Source: CAYXWM01 sp964392115 | GTDB lineage: Bacteria > Bacillota > Clostridia > Lachnospirales > WRBF01 | DNA: 5,287 nucleotides | Direction: 5' to 3' | Assembly: GCA_964392115.1 (NCBI GenBank) | Contig: CAYMOU010000126.1 | Span: forward strand, 1-5,287 | Shown: positions 1 to 5,285 of the stretch, piece by piece | How positions within the stretch are numbered: position 1 is the first letter of the stretch | How the letters are laid out: the number at the start of each line of letters is the position of its first letter | The notes under the pieces: generated by a model | The model's database searches: none | The model's input: only the letters and a program-made list of their open reading frames with translations | Told to the model about the DNA's origin: nothing | Made by a program: the position numbers and the translations under genes

Positions 1-52
<52 letters not shown>

Positions 53-95
53 CGCTAACTAAAATGTTGTTACATACACAAATACAATTTAATAT

Positions 96-168
96 GGGTC
101 ACTAGCTCAGTTGGTAGAGCACTGGACTTTTAATCCAGGTGTCCCGGGTTCGAGCCCCGGGTGACTCA
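96..168 (+). tRNA. tRNA-Lys (anticodon TTT)
   Basis: This is a complete 73-nt cloverleaf. Acceptor stem GGGTCAC (96-102) pairs with GTGACTC (161-167) through one G-T pair. D stem is GCTC/GAGC (105-108/117-120). Anticodon stem CTGGA/TCCAG (122-126/134-138) has a loop with TTT at 129-131. T stem CCGGG/CCCGG (144-148/156-160) encloses TTCGAGC. The discriminator is A168 and CCA is not encoded. It decodes AAA/AAG lysine codons. It is the last gene of the tRNA cluster, followed by a terminator. Confidence 0.98.
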
Positions 169-177
169 CATGACCTA

Positions 178-215
178 AGTCTTGCAACTTGAATTTCAAA
201 TTGCAAGGCTTTTTT
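178..215 (+). terminator. Intrinsic terminator of the tRNA cluster
   Basis: A 10-bp stem, AGTCTTGCAA (178-187) against TTGCAAGGCT (201-210), includes one T-G pair. An inner 4-bp extension (189-192/196-199) shortens the loop, and six T residues follow (210-215). It lies 10 bases after tRNA-Lys and should end the tRNA transcript. Gene A therefore needs its own promoter or read-through. Confidence 0.88.
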
Positions 216-250
216 GCACATTCTGCACATAATGTCGCTTAGGGTGATGT

Positions 251-694
251 ATGGGTAAACTTTATGAAATTATTCTCAGGATATTCTACTCATTTGTAGG
301 GTACTTTATGTTTGTCACCTCAACAGATAATCTCTTTTGGGGCGGTATGTTCTTATATTCAATGGGAATGCTCCTGGACTTCTGCACCTCTTTCAAGGCA
401 TCTGCAAAGGCCGGTTGGAAAGTCTTTTTCGTGATTGTTGTGGGTATACTGGTAAATCTGAGTGTAATTACTTTTTCGATTATCGGTTGGACAAAGACGA
501 TTAATATGAATAGCTATGGATGGTTATTTTATGCGCTTATTATCATAATTCAATATAATCTGCTTTTTTACATAGGTAGTTTCTTTGTTTACATTATCAA
601 GTATTACAGGGCCAATTCATATACATATAATAAACGGGAATGGTTTCGGTTTACAGATAATTCAATAAACAGGAACCAAGGCCCCAAAAGGTGA
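251..694 (+). CDS. Gene A: unrecognised four-helix membrane protein (147 aa)
   Basis: I do not recognise the family. The protein is strongly hydrophobic, with four likely membrane helices at about residues 7-24, 28-44, 59-80 and 89-117. The loop at 45-58 carries three lysines and the last 30 residues are basic (ending GPKR), which suggests that this loop and both termini face the cytoplasm. No signal peptide or catalytic motif is visible. The ATG at 251 is preceded by AGGG (241-244, 6-base gap). An internal ATG at 308 (Met20) also has AGGG six bases upstream, so a 128-aa form without helix 1 is possible. The TGA stop lies inside a ribosome binding site. The pattern of helix 2, then MLLDF, then a lysine-rich loop faintly recalls small phage-type holins, but this is only a guess. 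The gene is visibly more AT-rich than the ATPase. No convincing promoter fits between the terminator at 215 and the start. Confidence 0.72.
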   Translation: MGKLYEIILRIFYSFVGYFMFVTSTDNLFWGGMFLYSMGMLLDFCTSFKASAKAGWKVFFVIVVGILVNLSVITFSIIGWTKTINMNSYGWLFYALIIIIQYNLLFYIGSFFVYIIKYYRANSYTYNKREWFRFTDNSINRNQGPKR

Positions 695-707
695 TATTAT
701 GAGTTAT
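270..707 (+). repeat. Tandem duplication unit, copy 1 (438 bp)
   Basis: This is the first of two head-to-tail copies at an offset of exactly 438 bases. I found no mismatch when reading the copies side by side. The unit runs from codon 7 of gene A to codon 3 of the gene B start. The 7-mer TTATTCT occurs at both ends (270-276, 708-714) and again after copy 2 (1146-1152), marking the probable recombination points. Identity fails immediately outside: A269 versus T707 on the left, C715 versus A1153 on the right. Confidence 0.97.
689..694 (+). promoter_or_regulatory. Ribosome binding site overlapping the gene A stop codon
   Basis: AGGTGA contains the TGA stop of gene A and lies 4 bases before the ATG at 699. 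The same arrangement recurs at 1127-1132 in copy 2, where it serves the real gene B start at 1137. A stop codon embedded in the next gene's Shine-Dalgarno site points to coupling of A and B translation. Confidence 0.75.
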
Positions 708-737
708 TTATTCTCAGGATATTCTACTCATTTGTAG
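699..737 (+). pseudogene. Duplicated 5' fragment of gene B (12 codons)
   Basis: The tandem duplication copied the start of gene B along with its ribosome binding site. The first five codons (MSYLF) match gene B. The sequence then crosses the junction into gene A DNA in a different frame and stops at TAG 735-737, giving MSYLFSGYSTHL. It cannot supply gene B function. Its stop lies 8 bases before the ATG at 746 and overlaps that start's AGGG, so ribosomes ending here could restart on the second gene A copy. Confidence 0.6.
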
Positions 738-1145
738 GGTACTTTATGTTTGTCACCTCAACAGATAATCTCTTTTGGGGCGGTATGTTCTTATATTCAA
801 TGGGAATGCTCCTGGACTTCTGCACCTCTTTCAAGGCATCTGCAAAGGCCGGTTGGAAAGTCTTTTTCGTGATTGTTGTGGGTATACTGGTAAATCTGAG
901 TGTAATTACTTTTTCGATTATCGGTTGGACAAAGACGATTAATATGAATAGCTATGGATGGTTATTTTATGCGCTTATTATCATAATTCAATATAATCTG
1001 CTTTTTTACATAGGTAGTTTCTTTGTTTACATTATCAAGTATTACAGGGCCAATTCATATACATATAATAAACGGGAATGGTTTCGGTTTACAGATAATT
1101 CAATAAACAGGAACCAAGGCCCCAAAAGGTGATATTATGAGTTAT
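708..1145 (+). repeat. Tandem duplication unit, copy 2 (438 bp)
   Basis: This second copy directly abuts copy 1. It carries gene A from codon 7 to its stop, the linker, and the first bases of gene B, then runs into the real gene B at 1146-1152 through TTATTCT. Since 438 is a multiple of three, the gene A frame continues in the same phase across the unit. It is interrupted only by the gene A stop at 692-694. Confidence 0.97.
746..1132 (+). CDS. Gene A copy 2: N-terminally truncated duplicate (128 aa)
   Basis: This is the second copy of gene A from the tandem duplication. Its 128 residues are identical to residues 20-147 of copy 1. The original start codon and first six codons were not copied. 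Reading upstream in frame from 746 reaches the copy 1 stop (692-694) with no usable ATG, GTG or TTG. The first start is therefore the internal ATG at 746, preceded by AGGG (736-739, 6-base gap). The product would keep the helices equivalent to residues 28-44, 59-80 and 89-117 but lose the first, so it could be inverted or misfolded in the membrane. Alternatively it is a non-expressed by-product. Its stop overlaps the ribosome binding site of gene B. The ORF is certain, but its expression is not. Confidence 0.5.
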   Translation: MFVTSTDNLFWGGMFLYSMGMLLDFCTSFKASAKAGWKVFFVIVVGILVNLSVITFSIIGWTKTINMNSYGWLFYALIIIIQYNLLFYIGSFFVYIIKYYRANSYTYNKREWFRFTDNSINRNQGPKR

Positions 1146-1439
1146 TTATTCTATCCATTCATTACGGTAGCTATAGGAACGGTTATAGGGTCAATTTGTT
1201 ATGCCAATGTAGTTATAAAAGGCAGTAGGAATAAAACCGGTTCGGAATTTATTGACTTATCAAACTCCCAAGACCTATTTAACGACTACAATACAAAGCT
1301 GTCTGCATTTAAGGCTACAAATTCTTCTCCGCCTATAACAGAGGTGCCTTTTTCCACCGAAGGCCTAAACTTGGAAGTTGTAAACCGCTTTAGCCCCGAC
1401 CTTTTTTACGAAGTTGATAGGATTGAGTTTTGTGACTAA
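1137..1439 (+). CDS. Gene B: unrecognised single-pass membrane protein (100 aa)
   Basis: I do not recognise this small protein. Residues 5-26 form one hydrophobic segment followed by K28, R31 and K33, which suggests an anchor with the C-terminal part in the cytoplasm. Cys21 is not in a convincing lipobox because the residue before it is Ile. Residues 37-100 are polar and fairly acidic with a short Ser/Pro-rich stretch near 63-66, and no enzymatic motif is evident. The ATG at 1137 has AAGGTGA (1126-1132) four bases upstream, overlapping the stop of gene A copy 2, so it is probably translationally coupled to gene A. The gene ends within the 5' region of gene C. Its start was duplicated at 699 by the tandem repeat, but this full-length copy is intact. 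Together with A and C it forms a tight cassette. Confidence 0.68.
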   Translation: MSYLFYPFITVAIGTVIGSICYANVVIKGSRNKTGSEFIDLSNSQDLFNDYNTKLSAFKATNSSPPITEVPFSTEGLNLEVVNRFSPDLFYEVDRIEFCD

Positions 1440-1449
1440 AGAAGTATTT

Positions 1450-1977
1450 ATGGAAAAAGTATGGTCTGTGGTAGAAAAAGTGTCCCGGATGATAATAGCC
1501 GAGGACAGCACCGCATTGTCATTAAAAGGCGATGTATGCCACAGTCTGTTTCAAAGTTACGAGGCCATCAAGGCAAATTGCAAGTCCAATTATTTTAAAT
1601 ATTATGATGCTTTGTTGGACCATCACAAAATAGCCTCCTGTGTAGCCGGGGCAGTGTTGAAATGCCGACCTATAGAATTCAGGGACGATGATTGTCGTCA
1701 TAAGCGAATAGTATTCATGGCTAATGAATTTTTGGCTGTTATGAGTGCTTTAGTCATTATGCGGTTTTTTAACGCTTATGAGGCCAAGCAAGACATTGAC
1801 CTTAAAAGCGAATTGTACAAGTTCCCGGACGTTGATATTTCCAAAGACAAGCCAAGTTATTTGGTTTGGCTTTGTATTGCTTTAAGCGAATATAAAGACG
1901 AAGATAATAAATTTAATATACTGCTGTTTTCCAATTTGTTATTTTTAATTGAACAATACTCTCTACTAAAACCCTAA
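1450..1977 (+). CDS. Gene C: unrecognised soluble alpha-helical protein (175 aa)
   Basis: The family is not recognised. The protein has no signal peptide, and it reads as mixed amphipathic helices. It has six cysteines (30, 44, 64, 72, 82, 142), an HH pair at 58-59 and an Arg-x5-His spacing at R78/H84. That spacing resembles the loose motif of HEPN ribonucleases but is weak evidence alone. Hydrophobic stretches at about 92-107 and 157-173 look like buried helices. The start is uncertain. ATG 1450 has AAAGAAG (1438-1444) five bases upstream. GTG 1432 has AGGA (1419-1422) nine bases upstream and would overlap gene B by 8 bases, adding six residues. TTG 1414 is also possible. In every case the gene touches or overlaps gene B, so B and C are probably co-translated. 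A terminator follows the stop directly. Confidence 0.68.
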   Translation: MEKVWSVVEKVSRMIIAEDSTALSLKGDVCHSLFQSYEAIKANCKSNYFKYYDALLDHHKIASCVAGAVLKCRPIEFRDDDCRHKRIVFMANEFLAVMSALVIMRFFNAYEAKQDIDLKSELYKFPDVDISKDKPSYLVWLCIALSEYKDEDNKFNILLFSNLLFLIEQYSLLKP

Positions 1978-2008
1978 GCTCTGCGTCCATGAAGCGCAGG
2001 CTTTTTTT
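1976..2008 (+). terminator. Intrinsic terminator after gene C
   Basis: AAGC-CTGCG (1976-1985, with T1980 bulged) pairs with CGCAGGCTT (1995-2003), closing a 9-base loop. A run of seven T follows (2002-2008). The stem begins inside the gene C stop codon. It separates the small-gene cassette from the ATPase unit. Confidence 0.85.
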
Positions 2009-2032
2009 ATACAAAAATTAACAAAAGTATAA

Positions 2033-2061
2033 TTGCACTCCACAGGTGATACTGATATAAT
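2033..2061 (+). promoter_or_regulatory. Extended -10 sigma-A promoter for the ATPase
   Basis: A perfect -10 TATAAT (2056-2061) is preceded by TG at 2053-2054, giving an extended -10. A weak -35 TTGCAC (2033-2038, 3 of 6 matches) lies exactly 17 bases upstream. Transcription should begin near 2068, leaving a 5' leader of about 75 bases. No riboswitch or obvious operator is visible in that leader. Confidence 0.72.
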
Positions 2062-2126
2062 AAGCGTAGAAACGGTAATATCCATATATTTGAAAGTGTC
2101 GACTATTAAAACAGTAAAGCGCAGAA

Positions 2127-2131
2127 AGGAG
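2127..2131 (+). promoter_or_regulatory. Ribosome binding site that bears on the ATPase start
   Basis: AGGAG lies only 2 bases before ATG 2134 but 11 bases before the in-frame ATG 2143. The first gap is too short for normal initiation and the second is slightly long. I therefore prefer 2143, which makes the protein begin MVNFFDK rather than MLLMVNFFDK. Confidence 0.6.
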
Positions 2132-2142
2132 AGATGTTATTA

Positions 2143-4791
2143 ATGGTAAACTTTTTCGACAAAACCAAAGAAGCCACAGCTTCCGAACTGAAAGTAAATA
2201 TCAATACGGGAATAAGTGAATCCGAAGTATCATCGTTGATACTCAAGTACGGTGAAAATAGATTAAGCGAAAAGAAAGGCAAGACCATACTACAGCTTTT
2301 TTTTGAGCAGTTTAAGGATTTTTTGCTGTTAATTTTGGTATTAGCGGCTTTGGTGTCCATTGCACTTTCTCATGTGTTGGATGGGCTTATAATTTTGGCG
2401 GTAGTAATCCTTAATGCCGTAATAGGCGTGGTTCAGGAGAATAAGGCCGGAAACGCCTTAAAGGCTCTGAAAGAAATGTCTAGTCCTATGGCAAAGGTTT
2501 TGCGGGACGGAAATTTAGTTAAGATAAGTTCCAACCTACTTGTACCCGGCGACGTAGTTATTTTGGAGGCCGGGGACTACGTACCGGCGGATGTTAGGCT
2601 GGTAGAGAGTGCCAATTTAAAAATAGACGAATCCGCACTTACCGGGGAATCCGTTCCCGTAGAAAAGGATGCAGAGTTGCTTCTTTCGGCAAACACTCCC
2701 TTGGCTGACAGAATAAACTGTGGCTACATGGGCACTGTGGTTACCTACGGTCGAGGAAAGGCCATAGTAACCGGAACCGGCATGAACACCCAAATGGGCA
2801 GCATAGCCACCATGTTAAACGAAACCCAAGAAGAAACCACCCATTTGCAAAAGAAGCTTAATCAATTGGGCAAAAGCCTGGGTATAATCTGTATAGTAAT
2901 TTGCGTGGTAATTTTCGGTTTGGGTATGTGGCGAAATATGCCCTTTTTAGATGTATTTATGACCTCCGTATCCCTTGCGGTAGCGGCTATACCCGAGGGC
3001 TTGACCGTAGTTGTAACCGTAATCCTTGCCTTGGGTATGCACGCCATGGTTCGAAACAACGCCATAGTGAAAAAACTCAGCGCCGTAGAAACTCTGGGTT
3101 CCACTACGGTCATTTGCTCCGACAAAACCGGCACCTTGACCCAAAATAAGATGACCGTGGTTAATTTATACGACACAGACGAGGTTTACCGTGTATCAGG
3201 CACGGGCTACAGCCCCACAGGTGCAATTTTCAAGGATAACGAAGAATGTGACAGGGCAAAGTTCAATAAAAACGTAGAGCGCCTTCTGGAGGGTGCAGTG
3301 CTGTGTTCAGATGCAAGCTACAACCCTCAAGATGAACAGGTAATAGGCGACCCCACCGAGGCGGCGCTGGTAGTACTGGGTTACAAGGTGGGTTTTTTAA
3401 AGGATATATTAAACGCAAAATACCCACGCATAGGCGAGATTCCATTTGATTCCGACAGAAAGTTAATGTCTACCTTTCACAGGAAGAACGACGGTATTAC
3501 CATGTACACAAAGGGTGCACCGGACCAAGTTTTAAACCGCTGTACTTTTATCTACAAAAACGGCTTTATTACCCCTATGACCCAGGCTGACAGAGCCGGC
3601 ATAATTCAAACCAACGAGGAATTTGCAAAAAAAGCCCTGCGTGTTTTGGCGCTTGCCTTTAAGGAAGCTTCGAATACAAACGATACCGAAGACGAATTGG
3701 TATTTATCGGGCTTATGGCTATGATAGACCCTCCGAGAGAAGAAGCGAAAAAGGCAATTGCGATCTGCAAAAAGGCCGGCATAGCCGTTAAAATGATAAC
3801 AGGCGACCATCTTGTTACAGCCACAGCCATAGGCCGAGAATTAGGCATTTTAACCGACTCGGAAGTAGGTATGGACGGCAACCAAATAGACAGCTTAAAC
3901 GACGAGCAGCTTACGGAAAAAATGCGCACAACCAATGTCTATGCAAGGGTATCCCCGGAGCATAAGGTTAGGTTGGTCAGGGCTTTAAAATCAAGCGGAG
4001 AAGTAGCCGCTATGACAGGCGACGGCGTAAATGATGCCCCATCCTTAAAAATTTCCGACATAGGCGTTGCCATGGGTATCACCGGCACGGAAGTGTCCAA
4101 AGAAGCGGCGGACATGATACTTACCGACGATAACTTTGCCAGCATAGTCAAGGCGGTGGAACAGGGGCGTACCATCTACAACAATATACGCAAAGTTGTG
4201 GGTTACCTGCTGTCCTGTAACATCGGCGAAATCCTTGTAATTTTTGTTTCCATGTTGGCAGGGCTGCCCATGCCACTTGTACCCATACAGTTGCTTTCCG
4301 TCAACCTTATAACCGACGCCTTCCCGGCCTTTGCCTTGGGCATGGAGGCCAAAGAACCCAACGTTATGGATTTACCGCCCCGTGACCCCAAAGAGGCCGT
4401 GGTAAACAGGCGTATGCAACTCTCCGTAACCATACAGTCTCTTGCTCTGGCAGCAGGAACCCTGGGCTCCTTTATTTACGCTTACTACAACTATAAACAG
4501 GCCGACTTGGCAACCACAGCCTGTTTTATCACCCTTGTTTTGGGTGAATTGTTACGTGCATATTCCGCACGCTCCGAATATGTATCCCTGTTTAAAATGA
4601 AACCCTTCGAAAATCGTTTCCTAAACAGCTCGGTTTTCCTGTCACTGGTATTTTTATTTTTGGTGGTGTATACTCCTTTCCTTAATCCCATTTTCCATAC
4701 ACTTCCACTGGACTTGATGCAGCTGGGCATAGCCGTACTTTTCGCCTTGATACCCATGTTGGGCGGCGAATTGGCAAAGATGATTAAATAA
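2143..4791 (+). CDS. P-type Ca2+-transporting ATPase (P2A, PMR1/SERCA-like)
   Basis: This ATP-driven cation pump of the cytoplasmic membrane most likely exports Ca2+. At 882 residues it is full length for the family. In order it has an N-terminal cation-ATPase domain (about 1-55), helices M1-M2 (57-98), an actuator domain with TGES at 167-170, M3-M4 (247-297) with PEGL at 284-287, then phosphorylation motif DKTGTLT with catalytic Asp327. Next come the nucleotide domain with KGAP at 457, TGD at 553, hinge motif TGDGVNDAP at 625-633, and M5-M10. By motif alignment, SERCA Ca2+ ligands have counterparts: M4 VAAIPE (Glu285), M5 Asn693 and Glu696, M6 Asn721, Thr724 and Asp725, M8 Glu802. This favours Ca2+ over H+, Na+/K+ or Mg2+; Mn2+ transport as in PMR1 remains possible. 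ATG 2134 would add three residues. The gene has its own promoter and terminator, so it is monocistronic. Confidence 0.96.
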   Translation: MVNFFDKTKEATASELKVNINTGISESEVSSLILKYGENRLSEKKGKTILQLFFEQFKDFLLLILVLAALVSIALSHVLDGLIILAVVILNAVIGVVQENKAGNALKALKEMSSPMAKVLRDGNLVKISSNLLVPGDVVILEAGDYVPADVRLVESANLKIDESALTGESVPVEKDAELLLSANTPLADRINCGYMGTVVTYGRGKAIVTGTGMNTQMGSIATMLNETQEETTHLQKKLNQLGKSLGIICIVICVVIFGLGMWRNMPFLDVFMTSVSLAVAAIPEGLTVVVTVILALGMHAMVRNNAIVKKLSAVETLGSTTVICSDKTGTLTQNKMTVVNLYDTDEVYRVSGTGYSPTGAIFKDNEECDRAKFNKNVERLLEGAVLCSDASYNPQDEQVIGDPTEAALVVLGYKVGFLKDILNAKYPRIGEIPFDSDRKLMSTFHRKNDGITMYTKGAPDQVLNRCTFIYKNGFITPMTQADRAGIIQTNEEFAKKALRVLALAFKEASNTNDTEDELVFIGLMAMIDPPREEAKKAIAICKKAGIAVKMITGDHLVTATAIGRELGILTDSEVGMDGNQIDSLNDEQLTEKMRTTNVYARVSPEHKVRLVRALKSSGEVAAMTGDGVNDAPSLKISDIGVAMGITGTEVSKEAADMILTDDNFASIVKAVEQGRTIYNNIRKVVGYLLSCNIGEILVIFVSMLAGLPMPLVPIQLLSVNLITDAFPAFALGMEAKEPNVMDLPPRDPKEAVVNRRMQLSVTIQSLALAAGTLGSFIYAYYNYKQADLATTACFITLVLGELLRAYSARSEYVSLFKMKPFENRFLNSSVFLSLVFLFLVVYTPFLNPIFHTLPLDLMQLGIAVLFALIPMLGGELAKMIK

Positions 4792-4807
4792 GATTTAGCT
4801 TAAATGT

Positions 4808-4857
4808 AAGGGAGAAAACATTTTTCAAAGATTGAAAAGGTTTTCTCCCTTTTTTTT
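4808..4857 (+). terminator. Strong intrinsic terminator after the ATPase
   Basis: The stem AAGGGAGAAAAC (4808-4819) pairs with GTTTTCTCCCTT (4840-4851). An inner stem TTTTCAA/TTGAAAA (4822-4828/4832-4838) closes on a 3-base loop. T residues run from 4850 to 4857. It sits 16 bases after the ATPase stop. There is no T run on the opposite strand, so it acts in one direction. Confidence 0.93.
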
Positions 4858-4908
4858 ACTCAAACTCGGTTTTCCTTTTTTTATTCCGGTTACCCCAAGC
4901 GAATGTTG

Positions 4909-4937
4909 TTGACAAAAAAATCAATGAATGCTAATAT
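4909..4937 (+). promoter_or_regulatory. Promoter for tRNA-Arg
   Basis: A consensus -35 TTGACA (4909-4914), a 17-base spacer and a -10 TAATAT (4932-4937) are followed by AT-rich DNA. The expected start is near 4944, giving a leader of about 140 bases before tRNA-Arg. No protein gene intervenes, so the tRNA is its evident target. Confidence 0.75.
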
Positions 4938-5045
4938 AAATAGCAGTTTATTTTTGTAAGTTACGCAGTGACAGCCATTGCAAGCAAGTATTTAAGCCGG
5001 TTTTCCGAAACTTTGCCGGAAAGCTTACATTATATAAAACCCATC

Positions 5046-5069
5046 AGGCGGTTCTTTTGGGACCGGCCT
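5046..5069 (+). other. Hairpin in the tRNA-Arg leader, terminator-like
   Basis: AGGCGGTTC (5046-5054) pairs with GGACCG-CCT (5060-5069, G5066 bulged) around a TTTTG loop, giving nine pairs. The following sequence is T-rich but interrupted (TTATTTATGTTTTT). It ends 15 bases before the tRNA. It could be a processing signal, a weak attenuator, or chance. A smaller 6-bp hairpin, TTTCCG/CGGAAA (5002-5007/5017-5022), lies upstream. Confidence 0.4.
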
Positions 5070-5084
5070 TATTTATGTTTTTCT

Positions 5085-5157
5085 GCATCCTTAGCTCAGT
5101 GGATAGAGCGTTCGGCTCCGGACCGAAAGGCCGCAGGTTCGATTCCTGTAGGGTGCA
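5085..5157 (+). tRNA. tRNA-Arg (anticodon CCG)
   Basis: This is a complete 73-nt cloverleaf. Acceptor stem GCATCCT (5085-5091) pairs with AGGGTGC (5150-5156) through one T-G pair. D stem is GCTC/GAGC. Anticodon stem TTCGG/CCGAA (5111-5115/5123-5127) has a loop with CCG at 5118-5120. T stem GCAGG/CCTGT (5133-5137/5145-5149) encloses TTCGATT. The discriminator is A5157, and TCA rather than CCA follows, so CCA is added after transcription. It decodes CGG arginine codons. It is a single-gene unit with its own upstream promoter. Confidence 0.97.
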
Positions 5158-5192
5158 TCAAGGTTGACACATATTTTGCTAAAATATTACTG

Positions 5193-5208
5193 AATATTTA
5201 TAAATATT
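5193..5208 (+). repeat. 16-bp perfect AT palindrome
   Basis: AATATTTATAAATATT is its own reverse complement. It lies 11 bases upstream of the -35 box of the next promoter, where an activator or repressor dimer could bind. The stretch is almost pure A/T, so chance is a real alternative. No T run follows to make it a terminator. Confidence 0.45.
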
Positions 5209-5219
5209 ATTTAAAAATG

Positions 5220-5248
5220 TTGACAGACAATATTTTTTATGTTATTAT
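5220..5248 (+). promoter_or_regulatory. Strong promoter for a gene starting beyond the window
   Basis: A consensus -35 TTGACA (5220-5225), a 17-base spacer and a -10 TATTAT (5243-5248, 5 of 6 matches) predict a transcript starting near 5255. The ribosome binding site that follows at 5279 shows that it serves a protein-coding gene rather than another tRNA. Confidence 0.78.
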
Positions 5249-5278
5249 CAACCATGTTTAATATTAGTTTTATTTTTT

Positions 5279-5285
5279 AGGAGGA
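5279..5285 (+). promoter_or_regulatory. Ribosome binding site of the next gene
   Basis: AGGAGGA is a full-consensus Shine-Dalgarno sequence at the window edge, about 25 bases after the predicted transcription start. The start codon should fall within roughly 10 bases past the window end. Nothing of that protein can be seen here. Confidence 0.72.

Noticed and set aside
201..250. Promoter for gene A in the gap after the tRNA terminator
   Set aside because: CATAAT (228-233) resembles a -10 box, but no -35 lies 15-19 bases upstream and that DNA is the terminator stem. It is too weak to annotate, so the promoter of gene A remains unknown.
96..2008. Integrative element using tRNA-Lys as attachment site
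   Set aside because: No direct repeat of the tRNA-Lys 3' end is visible downstream, and there is no integrase or transposase gene. The cassette may be accessory, but the mechanism is not shown.
2062..2142. Riboswitch or metal-responsive leader before the ATPase
   Set aside because: The leader is only about 75 bases, with no strong stem, no recognisable aptamer core and no terminator/antiterminator pair.
2106..2360. Minus-strand open frame of 84 codons over the ATPase start
   Set aside because: It lies opposite the ATPase 5' end and leader and has no family signature. The other short frames at 2862-3176, 3263-3445, 3532-3935, 3939-4175, 4203-4433 and 4491-4757 are likewise shadows of the ATPase gene.
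5164..5190. Second TTGACA just after tRNA-Arg as another promoter
   Set aside because: No adequate -10 lies 16-18 bases downstream; TAAAAT at 5180-5185 is only 10 bases away. The pair at 5220-5248 is far better.
4968..5261. GTG-start open frame of 97 codons running through tRNA-Arg
   Set aside because: It has no ribosome binding site and reads straight through the tRNA. The LAQWIERSAPDRK-like stretch is the familiar false peptide from translating tRNA genes.
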